Source: Holophagales bacterium (lineage in GTDB: Bacteria; Acidobacteriota; Thermoanaerobaculia; Multivoradales; Multivoraceae). From it: DNA of 64,000 bases. Below, in pieces: positions 39,838 through 48,218 of this stretch. A model generated the notes under the pieces. It was not told the origin of the DNA. It made no database searches and saw only the letters and a program-made list of their open reading frames with translations. A program made the translations under genes and the position numbers. The DNA is taken from NCBI GenBank assembly GCA_009845425.1, contig VXZQ01000001.1, forward strand, positions 506,363 to 570,362. Reading direction: 5' to 3'. Numbering within the stretch: position 1 is the first letter of the stretch; every line of letters begins with the position of its first letter.

Positions 39838-41022
39838 TCAGAAGGAATGGACCGGCAGACCGGTGGGGCGAGCAGCCAGTCTTGGAGCAAAGCGTCGGGT
39901 CCCCCTTAAGGGGATGGGTAGGTTCCGCCTGGGGAAGCGGTAGCGGCGGGGGTTCCCAGAGTGATCGAACCAGCGACGAGTCCTTCTTCGACCTTGGCCG
40001 GGCCTGAACAGTAGGCCGAGGGTCTCGGCCTCTGCGCTTGGGCGTAGCGCGTCCGCACCGCGTCTCGACACCTTGACTCGCGCCTCCCGGATCCGCTTTG
40101 CCGCCGACCAAGCGTAGAGGCCAGCGCCGGCCACTGCGATTGGGACCACGACGGCTGGACCCATCGGAACGCCGACTATGGCGATCCCCTTGGCTACAAA
40201 TGGTCCCGCTGCGCCCGCCGCTGCACTCTTGCCGACGTCGCGAGCCGCGTCCCGCCATGCCTCTCTACTGGTCTTTCCTTGACCCTTGACGAGAATGATG
40301 TTCTCCGCTGCGGTGACGGGCAGTTCCATCAGGACGGCCCAAGACGCCCCGCGAACCGCCGGTCCTAGGTTGGCACGAGCCCCTCTGACTGCCCCCTCGG
40401 CGAAGTTGTTCAGCCGGAGCCGGGCCACTTCCCACGGCTTCATGTTCTGGCTTCCCCGTTCGAGGTTCCATGGCCACTTCTCGAACAGGACGTTCTTGAT
40501 TTCGCCTGCGAGTTCTGGGTGGAGGTGCTTCGACTTGATGTGACTCAGGTGGCGCTTCCCGAGAAACGCCTTCACGTCCGCTTCCCTCGCCTTCACACCC
40601 GCGGGAATGAGCTCCCATAGCGCTCTCGGAGTGAACTCGAGCCTCGCACCGCGGGACGCCAGTGCTTGCCGCACATCGGGCATCTGGGCCAACGTGCGGG
40701 GCAAAGCCGCCAGCCGTGGACCTAAGGTCATCGCGACCCCAGCCATGCCGGAGTGTCGCCAGCCGTTGGCCGTGCGGACAACGACTCGGCTTCCAGCCCG
40801 TCGCACGCGTTTCCGAATCGCTCCGGCCCGTTTGCCTACCCCCGCCCGCATCCTCGCAGCGTACAACGTAGACCGGGCCGCCCATGATTCCCTCGGATGC
40901 GCCCGGCCGCGTAGCCGCGCATAATCCAAAGTCGCCCTGCGCGTGCCCCCGGGCGGCAGACTCGACGCGGGCAACGTCGTTCCGCCGCAGAAGATCGATC
41001 GGCCTTGCGCCGTCCAGAGCAT
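39838..41022 (-). CDS. Hypothetical protein with a hydrophobic glycine-rich segment
   Basis: 394 residues if the ATG at 41022 is used; the first 80 residues are Arg-rich and may be upstream non-coding sequence. The core KAFLGKRHLSHIKSKHLHPELAGEIKNVLFEKWPWNLERGSQNMKPWEVARLRLNNFAEGAVRGARANLG then leads into AAENIILVKGQGKTSREAWRDAARDVGKS and a hydrophobic GIAIVGVPMGPAVVVPIAVAGAGLYAW. The first part, with SHIKS and RGSQNM, has the feel of toxin-effector or HNH-like nuclease proteins, but no catalytic motif is certain. The last 60 residues are again Arg-rich. Confidence 0.55.
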   Translation of the reverse strand: MLWTAQGRSIFCGGTTLPASSLPPGGTRRATLDYARLRGRAHPRESWAARSTLYAARMRAGVGKRAGAIRKRVRRAGSRVVVRTANGWRHSGMAGVAMTLGPRLAALPRTLAQMPDVRQALASRGARLEFTPRALWELIPAGVKAREADVKAFLGKRHLSHIKSKHLHPELAGEIKNVLFEKWPWNLERGSQNMKPWEVARLRLNNFAEGAVRGARANLGPAVRGASWAVLMELPVTAAENIILVKGQGKTSREAWRDAARDVGKSAAAGAAGPFVAKGIAIVGVPMGPAVVVPIAVAGAGLYAWSAAKRIREARVKVSRRGADALRPSAEAETLGLLFRPGQGRRRTRRWFDHSGNPRRYRFPRRNLPIPLRGTRRFAPRLAARPTGLPVHSF

Positions 41023-41174
41023 CGTTCCGGTCCCTGAGCCAGCATCAGGCGGAGTAGCGTTTCAACCAGCCGAACCTCCGGCCGGATCGGCGGGGCACCA
41101 GTTGCCGGGCGGCGTCAGTCCGACAGGCAAGCGCCCAGGCAGACCCGGCCGCTAGGGGTAGACACCGCCCTCCA

Positions 41175-42029
41175 TCAGCGGCGGCTCCCATCCGGGCCGA
41201 ACTTCCACGGCGGCTCGTCACCGAACCTACCCTCGTCCCGCATGGTGCGGTACTCCACGTCTTCGCGGTCTACGACCTTGCACCAACCAACGTATTGCTG
41301 AGGGCCGGCCCATCCGTGGCGCGACCAGAACGCCACGTTACCGCCAACGGAGACTCCTCCCACTACTTCTCGCGTACTCTCCCAGTGTCGGGTGACGGTG
41401 ACGACTGAGACTTCGGCACCGCCCAAGCCGATTCGCTCGATGAGTGTGAGCGCGTTCTTGCTGCCGTAGACCCGCACGTTGGATGCGCCCAGGTTGCCAA
41501 CCAAGCGGGCGTTGCCGACGCCGTAGATGCCCCTTGCAACACTGTCGGTGGGCAGGCGGATGTCGTCGTAGGCCATTCTGCCTCCGCTTTCTCCGGCATC
41601 GGGGAACCAGCAGCGTAGACCGCGCGCCTCTGAGAGGTTCTCTTTGAGGTCGTTCGCTTCCGGGTAGAGGATGCCGCGGGCTTCGGGATCGCCGGTTGGG
41701 CAGATGGACGCCAAGGCATGGTGCTCCGGGCTCCCCGCCGCTGGAAGCAAGTCGCCGAACAGTTCTTCCTGCCGCGCTTGTAACGCACCGCGCTTGGCCC
41801 AGAATCCGTAGTCGCCGCGCTCGGCCTCCAAGATGCACGCCGCGCCTTGTACGGCGACATCTCGATTGGCGAGCACGTCGGGGTCTTCTGCGTCAAGACC
41901 CACAGCTGCGATCAACGACTCCCAGTACGCATCGGCGACGTGGTTGGCGTCCAGCGGCGGCTCCTGCGCCTCGCAGACTCCCACGGTCAGCCAAGCCAGC
42001 GTCGCCATCGCCATGCAGATCCGGTTCAC
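41175..42029 (-). CDS. Hypothetical exported protein
   Basis: 284 residues from a GTG at 42029, with AGGAGG nine bases upstream; an ATG lies 15 bases further in. A signal peptide (ICMAMATLAWLTVGVCEA) is followed by PPLDANHVADAYWESLIAAVGLDAEDPD. Cys residues at several positions (AACILEAE, SICPTG, LRCWFPDAG, VGWCKVVD) could form disulfides in the periplasm. No known family. The divergent antitoxin-like gene at 42078 shares the intergenic region. Confidence 0.65.
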   Translation of the reverse strand: MNRICMAMATLAWLTVGVCEAQEPPLDANHVADAYWESLIAAVGLDAEDPDVLANRDVAVQGAACILEAERGDYGFWAKRGALQARQEELFGDLLPAAGSPEHHALASICPTGDPEARGILYPEANDLKENLSEARGLRCWFPDAGESGGRMAYDDIRLPTDSVARGIYGVGNARLVGNLGASNVRVYGSKNALTLIERIGLGGAEVSVVTVTRHWESTREVVGGVSVGGNVAFWSRHGWAGPQQYVGWCKVVDREDVEYRTMRDEGRFGDEPPWKFGPDGSRR

Positions 42030-42077
42030 CGGTTTCTTCCTCCTATGTGTCTGTCCGTGGATAATAGTCCGCGCGTC

Positions 42078-42335
42078 ATGAAGAACCCCGCCCACCCAGG
42101 CAGGCTCGTCGCGAGCGCCTTCGAGGCCGAGGGCTGGACGATCTCGCACGCCGCCGAGCGGCTCGGCGTCACCCGCGCGTTCCTGTCGCGCATCCTCCAC
42201 GGACACGCCGGCATCACCGCAGCCACCGCGCTGCGGCTCGAGGCGCTCGGCTGGTCCGACGCGGAACACTGGATGCGGATGCAGGCGAGTCACGACCTCG
42301 CCCGGGAACGGCGGCGCGCCCGCGCCGTCGCCTGA
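42078..42335 (+). CDS. higA: HigA-family antitoxin, without a toxin
   Basis: 85 residues: PAHPGRLVASAFEAEGWTISHAAERLGVTRAFLSRILHGHAGITAATALRLEALGWSDAEHWMRMQASHDLARERRR is the standard HigA pattern (HPG, HTH, then WLxxQxxYDL). In HigBA the toxin gene precedes it; here there is only the divergent exported protein. It is therefore an orphan, possibly regulating its neighbour. ATG 42078 has no strong ribosome site. Confidence 0.85.
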   Translation: MKNPAHPGRLVASAFEAEGWTISHAAERLGVTRAFLSRILHGHAGITAATALRLEALGWSDAEHWMRMQASHDLARERRRARAVA

Positions 42336-42430
42336 TCCGTCCCCGCGCACTACTTCACCCTCGCGCGAGCGGCCGTGCTGTACCCGGGCGGCCGGCGAGT
42401 CGAGTTCGGGCTGAGGAACCGAGAAAGACC

Positions 42431-43219
42431 ATGACTGAAGCAACGCCCATCACAACCACCCTCGCCGGGCATGTCCTGCGAATCCACGTGGACCGCGAGA
42501 AGAAGCTCAACAGCTTCACTCCCGAGATGTTCGGGCAACTCTCCGGCGCACTGACCGAACTCGAGGAGACGGAAGACGCATGGGTCGGCGTCCTCACCTT
42601 CCAGGGGAAGCACACGACGGCCGGCCTCGACCTGCCGAAGTTCGCCGGTTCGATGGCCCGCGGCAGGGACGCCGACGAATCGCCGGACGACCGCCCCGAC
42701 CCCTTCGCGCTCCGCCGGCGATGCCGCAAGCCGCTGGTGATGGCCGTCCAGGGGATCTGCTACACGATCGGGATCGAAATGGCGCTGGCCGCGGACATCG
42801 TGGTGGCGGCCGAGGACGCGCGCTTCGCGCAACTGGAACCCCGGCGCGGCCTCGCGGTGTTCGGAGGCGCCCACGTCCGCTACGTGCAGCGAGCCGGATG
42901 GGGAAACGCGATGTACCACCTGCTGCGCGCCGACGAGTTCGACGCCCAGCGCGCACTCGCTCTCGGCTTCGTGCAGGAAGTCGTGCCCACCGGCGACCAG
43001 ATCGACCGGGCCCTGGCGCTTGCGGAGGAGATCTGCGAGTGCGCCCCACTCGCCGTTCGGGAGATCAAGCGGGCGGCGCAGGTCTATCTCGAAGAGGGCG
43101 AGCAGGCCGCGTACCGGGAGATTCCTGCCATGCGCGCAAGGACGGCGAACTCGGCGGACTTCGCGGAGGGGATCGCTTCGTTCGTCGAGCGTCGCAAGGC
43201 GACGTTTCAAGGGCGCTGA
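42431..43219 (+). CDS. Enoyl-CoA hydratase/isomerase family protein
   Basis: 262 residues of the crotonase family: VLRIHVDREKKLNSFTPEMFGQLSGAL, HTTAGLDLPKF, and PLVMAVQGICYTIGIEMALAADIVVAAEDARFAQLEPRRGLAVFGGA, which holds the oxyanion-hole Gly. The C-terminus ALGFVQEVVPTGDQIDRALALAEEI is standard. The usual catalytic Glu of hydratases is not obvious in this copy, where EP occurs in its place in FAQLEPRRG, so isomerase or other activity is possible. Its 3' end exists as a broken copy at 37946. Confidence 0.85.
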   Translation: MTEATPITTTLAGHVLRIHVDREKKLNSFTPEMFGQLSGALTELEETEDAWVGVLTFQGKHTTAGLDLPKFAGSMARGRDADESPDDRPDPFALRRRCRKPLVMAVQGICYTIGIEMALAADIVVAAEDARFAQLEPRRGLAVFGGAHVRYVQRAGWGNAMYHLLRADEFDAQRALALGFVQEVVPTGDQIDRALALAEEICECAPLAVREIKRAAQVYLEEGEQAAYREIPAMRARTANSADFAEGIASFVERRKATFQGR

Positions 43220-43234
43220 CCGGGGCCGTCGCGC

Positions 43235-43431
43235 CGCGGCACGACCCGCGAGCGCCGCGCTGCCGGGCTACATCGTGGGCGCGAGCGGCTGGCTGCGCTC
43301 GATCTGGCAGGACCGCGCCGCCTTCGCGGACAAGCCGGCGCTCATTCTCTGGGGCCTGAAGGACATTGCGTTCCGGAGGAAGGAACTGGGGCGATGGAAG
43401 TCGGCGCTTCGGGATGTCGACGCGCGCGTCC
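43235..43431 (+). pseudogene. Fragment of a duplicated haloalkane-dehalogenase-like gene (copy 2)
   Basis: ASAALPGYIVGASGWLRSIWQDRAAFADKPALILWGLKDIAFRRKELGRWKSALRDV can be read here. The DNA is nearly identical to 37308-37495 of the intact gene, with only scattered changes, but both ends are missing, including nucleophile and catalytic His. It follows the intact enoyl-CoA hydratase by 16 bases. Confidence 0.88.
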
Positions 43432-43604
43432 GTTCCGGTGGCCAGATGCTCTCCGTGACTGACCTCGGCGCTGAAGCCCTCAGCTATGGCCACCGCTTTG
43501 CCCGCTCAGCCAACGGACTGCTACACCTCCCGCCGAGCGCACGGGACTCAGGCGAATCTGAACAACAGCAGAGCGCAGTCGGCGAACGCTCGGCCGGCAG
43601 CGGT

Positions 43605-43766
43605 TCAGTCGTCTAAGAGCCGGCGAAGCAACCACACCGGCACCGCAATCGCGAGCACAAAGGCGGTCATGAGGAGACCGAAGCCAAGCACCGCGCCAAG
43701 TCCCTCCCTCAACTCTTCGGGGATGAGGTCGAGAGCCAAGCGGACCAGTTCCACTACGGACTGCAT
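43605..43766 (-). CDS. Small single-helix membrane protein (53 residues)
   Basis: A short frame from ATG 43766 to TGA 43605: QSVVELVRLALDLIPEELRE, then the transmembrane helix LGAVLGFGLLMTAFVLAIAVPVWLLRR. The helix and GC-rich third positions suggest a real gene, perhaps holin-like or a membrane peptide, but no ribosome site is clear. Confidence 0.45.
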   Translation of the reverse strand: MQSVVELVRLALDLIPEELREGLGAVLGFGLLMTAFVLAIAVPVWLLRRLLDD

Positions 43767-43835
43767 CAGGGACTAGCTGCGGCTCACTTGACGAGGAAGC
43801 CGCCGACTGACGGAGCCGGGTACGCCCCCAAGCCC

Positions 43836-44003
43836 TTAGTCTGCCTTCACCTTCACTCGCTTCAACAACTCCATTACGGCGCCGCAGAGCGAGCGCGTCT
43901 CGGCCTTGGACAGCTTGCCAGTTCTGAGGCCGCGGGCAGCGTACTCGCGCGCCCACTCGTAGAACTGGGCGTCCTCGTCCGTCTTGGTCACTTTTGCCGT
44001 CAT
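43836..44003 (-). CDS. Small hypothetical protein (55 residues)
   Basis: From ATG 44003, eight bases after GGAG, to TAA 43836: TAKVTKTDEDAQFYEWAREYAARGLRTGKLSKAETRSLCGAVMELLKRVKVKAD. Charged and helical. Same strand as its neighbours, all short genes. No family recognised. Confidence 0.5.
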   Translation of the reverse strand: MTAKVTKTDEDAQFYEWAREYAARGLRTGKLSKAETRSLCGAVMELLKRVKVKAD

Positions 44004-44042
44004 TCGCTCGTCTCCTTACATCTATAGCTAACTCGACGCGGA

Positions 44043-44259
44043 CTAGGCGTCGAACGCAGCCCTAGCCGCTTCGCCCTTGCCCTTGAGGTCGTTCAGCAGC
44101 CCGTACAGTCGCTCGCTCTCGGCTTTGGCTGCTGAAGCGTGCTGCCTGAGCCCGTTGACGACGCCTGCAACGCGTTTTCACCCAGCCCTCTAGGTCCCCG
44201 TTGCGGTCGATCTTGGGGTACTCGCGAAGCAATGCCCTAGCTTGTTCCTCGAAGTTCAT
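44043..44259 (-). pseudogene. Small gene broken by one inserted A
   Basis: ATG 44259 has GAGGAG three bases upstream and opens NFEEQARALLREYPKIDRNGDLEGWVK. After AAAA at about 44180 the next frame reads RVAGVVNGLRQHASAAKAESERLYGLLNDLKGKGEAARAAFDA to a TAG at 44043. Taking one A out of the run gives a smooth 71-residue helical protein. It is either a frameshift mutation, a base-calling error in a homopolymer, or a slippage site. Confidence 0.65.
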
Positions 44260-44500
44260 GGTCTCCTCAGACCTAGCAGGCACCGCACCCGCCGCCTCGT
44301 ACGGCGGCTGTGTCTTGCCCACCGGAACGAGCGCGGAGCGTATCAAGCCCGAGGTTCAGAATAGGTCCGCCAACTCCTCCAGGAGGCCGTCAATCACGTT
44401 CAGCGCAGCCAGCCGTTGTCGGCGATCAGGCCCCGCTAGCGGATGCTCCCCTCCATGCCCAAGACAAGCTCGCGCATCCGCTCGAGCATCGACATTCCCA

Positions 44501-44813
44501 CACGGGAAGAGCGGGGCCAGGAACCGGTGTGCCGGCTCAACCCGGCCGCGCTCCGGGAAGCCCAGGACTGGCTCGAGTTCCACACGCGCTTGTGGACTGA
44601 GCGCCTCGATGCGCTTGGCGCCCTGGTCGAGACCAGCGCCGACGAGGAGGGCGAACGGCGATGAGGGACCTGACGCTGCGACGCGTGATCGACGCACCGG
44701 TTGAGCGGATCTACGCGGCCTGGACCGACCCGGGGTTGCTGAAGCAGTGGCTGGCGCCGGGCAGTGCCGTGGCCTCGCGCGGTCGCCCACGTCGCTGTCG
44801 ACGGGGACGTTCC
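44501..44813 (+). pseudogene. Fragment of a duplicated ArsR / SRPBCC gene pair
   Basis: Nearly identical to 36105-36400 of the intact operon: the last 50 residues of the regulator (CRLNPAALREAQDWLEFHTRLWTERLDALGALVETSADEEGERR), the ATG overlap, and the first 40 residues of the SRPBCC gene (RDLTLRRVIDAPVERIYAAWTDPGLLKQWLAPG). Small deletions near 44790 shift the frame, and the copy ends at about 44813. Confidence 0.9.
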
Positions 44814-44845
44814 AAGCACTCAATGGGCGAACTACCGAGCGACCG

Positions 44846-45190
44846 TCAAGGCGCTGCCCTAGGCGTCTCGCCCGCATCTGGCTCGTTCCACTCCTGACGC
44901 TTGTTGGATAGCACGTCACGCAGCGTGACCGCCGAGTGTCCTGGCATCTCCACCAGCGGGTCGACTCCGGGCCGGTAAGGCCAGAGCGGGCAGCGGCGCG
45001 ACTGGCAGGCGGCCACTTGGGCGCGCCATGTGCCGCCGGCGCCGGGGTCGTAGATGCAGTCGGCACAGAAGGCCGCTATCGCCTCCGACCGGGTCGGTAC
45101 TCCGGCAGCTCGGTAGGCAGCCGACTTCGCGCGCTTGCTGGCCTGGGCCTGCGCGACCACCTCGGCGGAATGCAGTTGGTCATGGGGCAT
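44846..45190 (-). CDS. Small cysteine-rich, probably zinc-binding protein
   Basis: 114 residues: EAIAAFCADCIYDPGAGGTWRAQVAACQSRRCPLWPYRP has CxxC and CxxxxC pairs suitable for zinc, in a layout seen in phage and island genes (I recall the pattern, but no family name). The helical N-terminus (AEVVAQAQASKRAKSAAYRAAG) is normal. The ATG at 45190 follows a purine-rich GGGAGAGAG. It overlaps no other coding gene, but its tail begins inside sequence next to the duplicated fragment. Confidence 0.6.
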   Translation of the reverse strand: MPHDQLHSAEVVAQAQASKRAKSAAYRAAGVPTRSEAIAAFCADCIYDPGAGGTWRAQVAACQSRRCPLWPYRPGVDPLVEMPGHSAVTLRDVLSNKRQEWNEPDAGETPRAAP

Positions 45191-45692
45191 CTGGTCTCTC
45201 TCCCTCGAAGCGGTGTGAGCGGGTCGCTCAGTCTAGACCGATCAGCAGAGTGCAACCCCATCAAACCGCAGCCACCCTGGCCGGGGCTGTGGAACTCCCG
45301 CTCTCTCGGGGGACACCCGGAACCCGCGGCGAACGACTGGCTGCGCTCCATCTGGCAGAACCGCCCCGCCTTCGCGGGCAAGCCCGCGCTCATTCCGTGG
45401 GGTCATCGCGACCCGAAGAAAAGGAACTGGTGCGGCGGAGGTCGTCGCTTCGGGATGCCGAGGTGCACGAGTTCGACGACTGTGAGCACTTCCTAGCGGA
45501 GAGGCGCCGGGGTGGGTTGTGGAGGCGCTTCGGGGGTTCATGGGGCGCTAGTGGTCGCCGCGGCCCAAGTCTAGTGCCCGCCGTGCCGACGTTTCACGCT
45601 GGGCGGACCTTCTGGTTGCTCTCGCCTCGGCCTAGCTGTTACCCTCTGGCCGAGATGCACCTCAGCGGACCTGCTACGGCGGGTGAGGTCCC
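45191..45692. other. 500-base stretch without a functional gene
   Basis: Contains the second dehalogenase-like fragment at 45318-45550 and, at 45555-45690, sequence leading into the CysH-like gene. No promoter motif is obvious before 45693. The first 120 bases show nothing I can name. Confidence 0.6.
45318..45550 (+). pseudogene. Fragment of a duplicated haloalkane-dehalogenase-like gene (copy 3)
   Basis: More diverged than copy 2 but clearly the same region: ANDWLRSIWQNRPAFAGKPALIPWG, then a frame change, then the reading equivalent to VHEFDDCEHFLAE and a final GGSWGA in place of GFMGR. It ends with TAG at 45548-45550, at the place where the intact gene reads MGR. Insertions and deletions break the frame at least twice. 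Confidence 0.8.
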
Positions 45693-47057
45693 GTGACCGA
45701 ACTGGTCCTCCGAGCCGTGCCGGCTCTCACGACCTCCCGTCGACGCCCCAAGCCCGTCGCGAGTTTCGACTCGGAGGAAGCTCATAGGCTCCGCTACCGG
45801 AAGAAGCGGCACGCCGAGTTGCCGCACATCGTCAAGTTCTCCGGTGGTCGCTCCAGCGGGATGATGCTGTTCCTGCTCCTAGAGAACGGGATACTGGATC
45901 CGGCGCGGGGAGACGTGATTGTCTTCAACAACACCGCCAGCGAGCACCCCGACACCTACCGCTTCGTACGGGACTGCGAGGCGGCGTCCTGCAGGTACGG
46001 AGTCCCCTTCTTCTGGATCGAGTTTCAGACCTACGAGGACGTGGTCAGACGGCAATGGTCGCGGCGCGCCTCGTACCGCCTCGTGAACAACCAGCCCTGG
46101 TCGCTGGAGAATCCGGATGGTTTCCACTGGCGCGGAGAAGTGTTCGAGGAACTACTGTCCTGGTCCTGCTACGTGCCGAACCAATTCCGGCGCATCTGCA
46201 CGCAGAAGATGAAACTGGAGACGACGCGGATGTTCCTGATGGACTGGCTCGCCGGCAAGGACGGCATAGCCCGTCAGGGACACTATGGAAAGACCTCGCG
46301 GATCAAGGCGGACGCGATGTATGCCCGTCACCAGCGCAGCAACGGCAGTGTGCCCAAACACATCCTAACGCGGAAGCGAGACTTCGTCCTGAACCGCCCG
46401 CACTACCGGCCGGACCAGCGATTCGACGACTTCTCTCCGGTCTGGCAGCCGTTCGAGAATCAGGCCACGAAGGACAGCGTCTTCGGCGGCAGGGCCCGGT
46501 TTGCCAAGCGAGGCGGCCACATGGAGTACGTCGCCTTCGTTGGGCTCAGGGGCGATGAACAGAATCGCGTCAAGAGGGTCGAGGACCGCAACGGCGGACC
46601 GGGCGCCTCCGGCTACGAAGGCGAGCACGTCTACATGCCCCTTGCTGACTTGGCCATCAGCCGGAGCGACGTCAACGCTTTCTGGGATCAGCAGGAATGG
46701 GATCTCGCTCTGCCGAGCGAAGGGTCTCTCTCGAACTGTGTCTACTGCTTCCTCAAGGGTGCCGCGAATCTGGAGTATGTCCATCAGAGGATGGAAGCCG
46801 AGAAGCACCGCGAGATTCCCGGCTTCGGGTCGCTGGCCGATACACCTTGCGACGTCGATTGGTGGGACAAGATGGAGAGGCAGTACGGTCGCGACTTAGA
46901 GGCTGAGAAACGGCAGATCCACGGGAACCCGAGGAACAAGCTCATCGGCTTCTTCGGAACCTCGACTGGCTTTTCCTACTCGGTTCTGCGAGAGAAGGCC
47001 GCTGACGGACTAGCGGAGTACTCAGAGTCGCTGCTCCCCTGCGACTGCACGGAGTAA
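45693..47057 (+). CDS. CysH/DndC-like PP-loop protein (PAPS reductase family)
   Basis: 454 residues from a GTG or ATG near 45693. A PP-loop S50-G-G-R-S-S-G56 in HIVKFSGGRSSGMMLF binds ATP. FNNTASEHPDTYRFV and FVGLRGDEQNRVKRV match other PAPS-reductase-fold motifs. Four Cys, C159, C169, C349 and C352, in the arrangement SWSCYVPNQFRRICTQ and SNCVYCFLKG, could bind a 4Fe-4S cluster as in DndC and many CysH relatives; a final CDC lies at the C-terminus. The chemistry suggested is ATP activation followed by sulfur or sulfate transfer. Size and cysteines differ from sulfate-assimilation CysH. First gene of a five-gene unit, 13 bases before the desulfurase gene. Confidence 0.8.
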   Translation: MTELVLRAVPALTTSRRRPKPVASFDSEEAHRLRYRKKRHAELPHIVKFSGGRSSGMMLFLLLENGILDPARGDVIVFNNTASEHPDTYRFVRDCEAASCRYGVPFFWIEFQTYEDVVRRQWSRRASYRLVNNQPWSLENPDGFHWRGEVFEELLSWSCYVPNQFRRICTQKMKLETTRMFLMDWLAGKDGIARQGHYGKTSRIKADAMYARHQRSNGSVPKHILTRKRDFVLNRPHYRPDQRFDDFSPVWQPFENQATKDSVFGGRARFAKRGGHMEYVAFVGLRGDEQNRVKRVEDRNGGPGASGYEGEHVYMPLADLAISRSDVNAFWDQQEWDLALPSEGSLSNCVYCFLKGAANLEYVHQRMEAEKHREIPGFGSLADTPCDVDWWDKMERQYGRDLEAEKRQIHGNPRNKLIGFFGTSTGFSYSVLREKAADGLAEYSESLLPCDCTE

Positions 47058-47069
47058 TCTCGGCGACGG

Positions 47070-48218
47070 ATGGACCGGTCCGTCGCGTACTTGGACAACC
47101 AGGCAACGACGCCTGTTGACCCGCGAGTGCGGGAGGCGATGCTCCCGTTCCTCGGCCAGGTCTTCGGGAATCCACACTCCCGCGACCACGCCTTCGGATG
47201 GGACGCGGCGAACGCGGTCCGGCGCTCCCGAGCGGACGTTGCCGCCCTCGTCAACGCCGATGACGACGAGGTCGTGTTCACCTCCGGTGCCACAGAGTCG
47301 TGCAATCTAGCTTTGAGAGGTGTTGCCAAGGCTGCACCCGACAGGCGCAGGCGCATCATCACGATCGCGACCGAGCATCCTGCTGTGATCGAGACCGTCC
47401 GCGACCTAGGTCAGACTGGATTCGAAGTCGTAATCCTGTCCGTCGGCTCGGACGGTATTGTGGACCTGGATCACATGGACAGCATGCTGAACGACCGTAC
47501 CTTGGTCGTCTCAGTCATGGCTGGCAACAACGAGATCGGCGTCCTCCAACCGCTCGCCGAGATCGGGGCTATGTGCCGGCACTATGGGGTGATCTTCCAC
47601 ACCGACGCCACACAGGCCATGGGCCGTATCGCAGTCGACGTTGACGACTGGCAGGTGGACCTACTGAGCCTCTCGGGGCACAAGATGTACGGTCCCAAAG
47701 GTGTCGGTGCTCTCTTCGTGCGCGAAGGCACTCCGATCGCACCGGTCTTCGCTGGCGGCGGTCAAGAGTTCGGGCTTCGTCCCGGCACAGTTCCGGTTCA
47801 ACTTGTCGTAGGCTTGGGGGAAGCGTGCGCACTCGCGGTGGATTCCTGGCGTGCAGATGCCAAACGGATCGCCGAACTCACTAACCACCTGAAAGCCGGC
47901 CTGATGGAGTCCTGTCCAGTTATCCGCTTCTTTGGCAGCATGGAAAGGCGGTTACCAGGCAGTCTCAGTGTCGGCTTCGGCTGGCCCGCACACGAAGTCA
48001 TCGCCAAGGTCTCGGATCGAATCGCGGTCTCTACCGGTTCAGCTTGCTCGTCAGACTCCACTGAACCGTCACGTGTCTTGCGAGCACTTGGTCTCAACGA
48101 TGAGGCGGCGGCCTCAGGGGTCCGCATCAGTCTCGGCCGCTTCAACATCGACAAGGACGTAGCCGCGGCACTCAACGCGTTCTCGCGGCTCCCTGTGGCG
48201 CAGGAGGAGTATGGATAG
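47070..48218 (+). CDS. Cysteine desulfurase (IscS/NifS/DndA-like)
   Basis: 382 residues. YLDNQATTPVDPRVREAMLPFLGQVFGNPHS is the standard opening, with H103 stacking on PLP, the PLP lysine K205 in SLSGHKMYGPKG and the catalytic Cys C326 in STGSACSSDSTEPS. All are present, so activity is expected: transfer of sulfur from cysteine as persulfide. Near relatives supply sulfur to iron-sulfur clusters, tRNA thiolation or DNA phosphorothioation. Lying between a CysH/DndC-like gene and a GHKL ATPase, it probably serves these. Its last 8 bases overlap the ATPase start. Confidence 0.9.
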   Translation: MDRSVAYLDNQATTPVDPRVREAMLPFLGQVFGNPHSRDHAFGWDAANAVRRSRADVAALVNADDDEVVFTSGATESCNLALRGVAKAAPDRRRRIITIATEHPAVIETVRDLGQTGFEVVILSVGSDGIVDLDHMDSMLNDRTLVVSVMAGNNEIGVLQPLAEIGAMCRHYGVIFHTDATQAMGRIAVDVDDWQVDLLSLSGHKMYGPKGVGALFVREGTPIAPVFAGGGQEFGLRPGTVPVQLVVGLGEACALAVDSWRADAKRIAELTNHLKAGLMESCPVIRFFGSMERRLPGSLSVGFGWPAHEVIAKVSDRIAVSTGSACSSDSTEPSRVLRALGLNDEAAASGVRISLGRFNIDKDVAAALNAFSRLPVAQEEYG

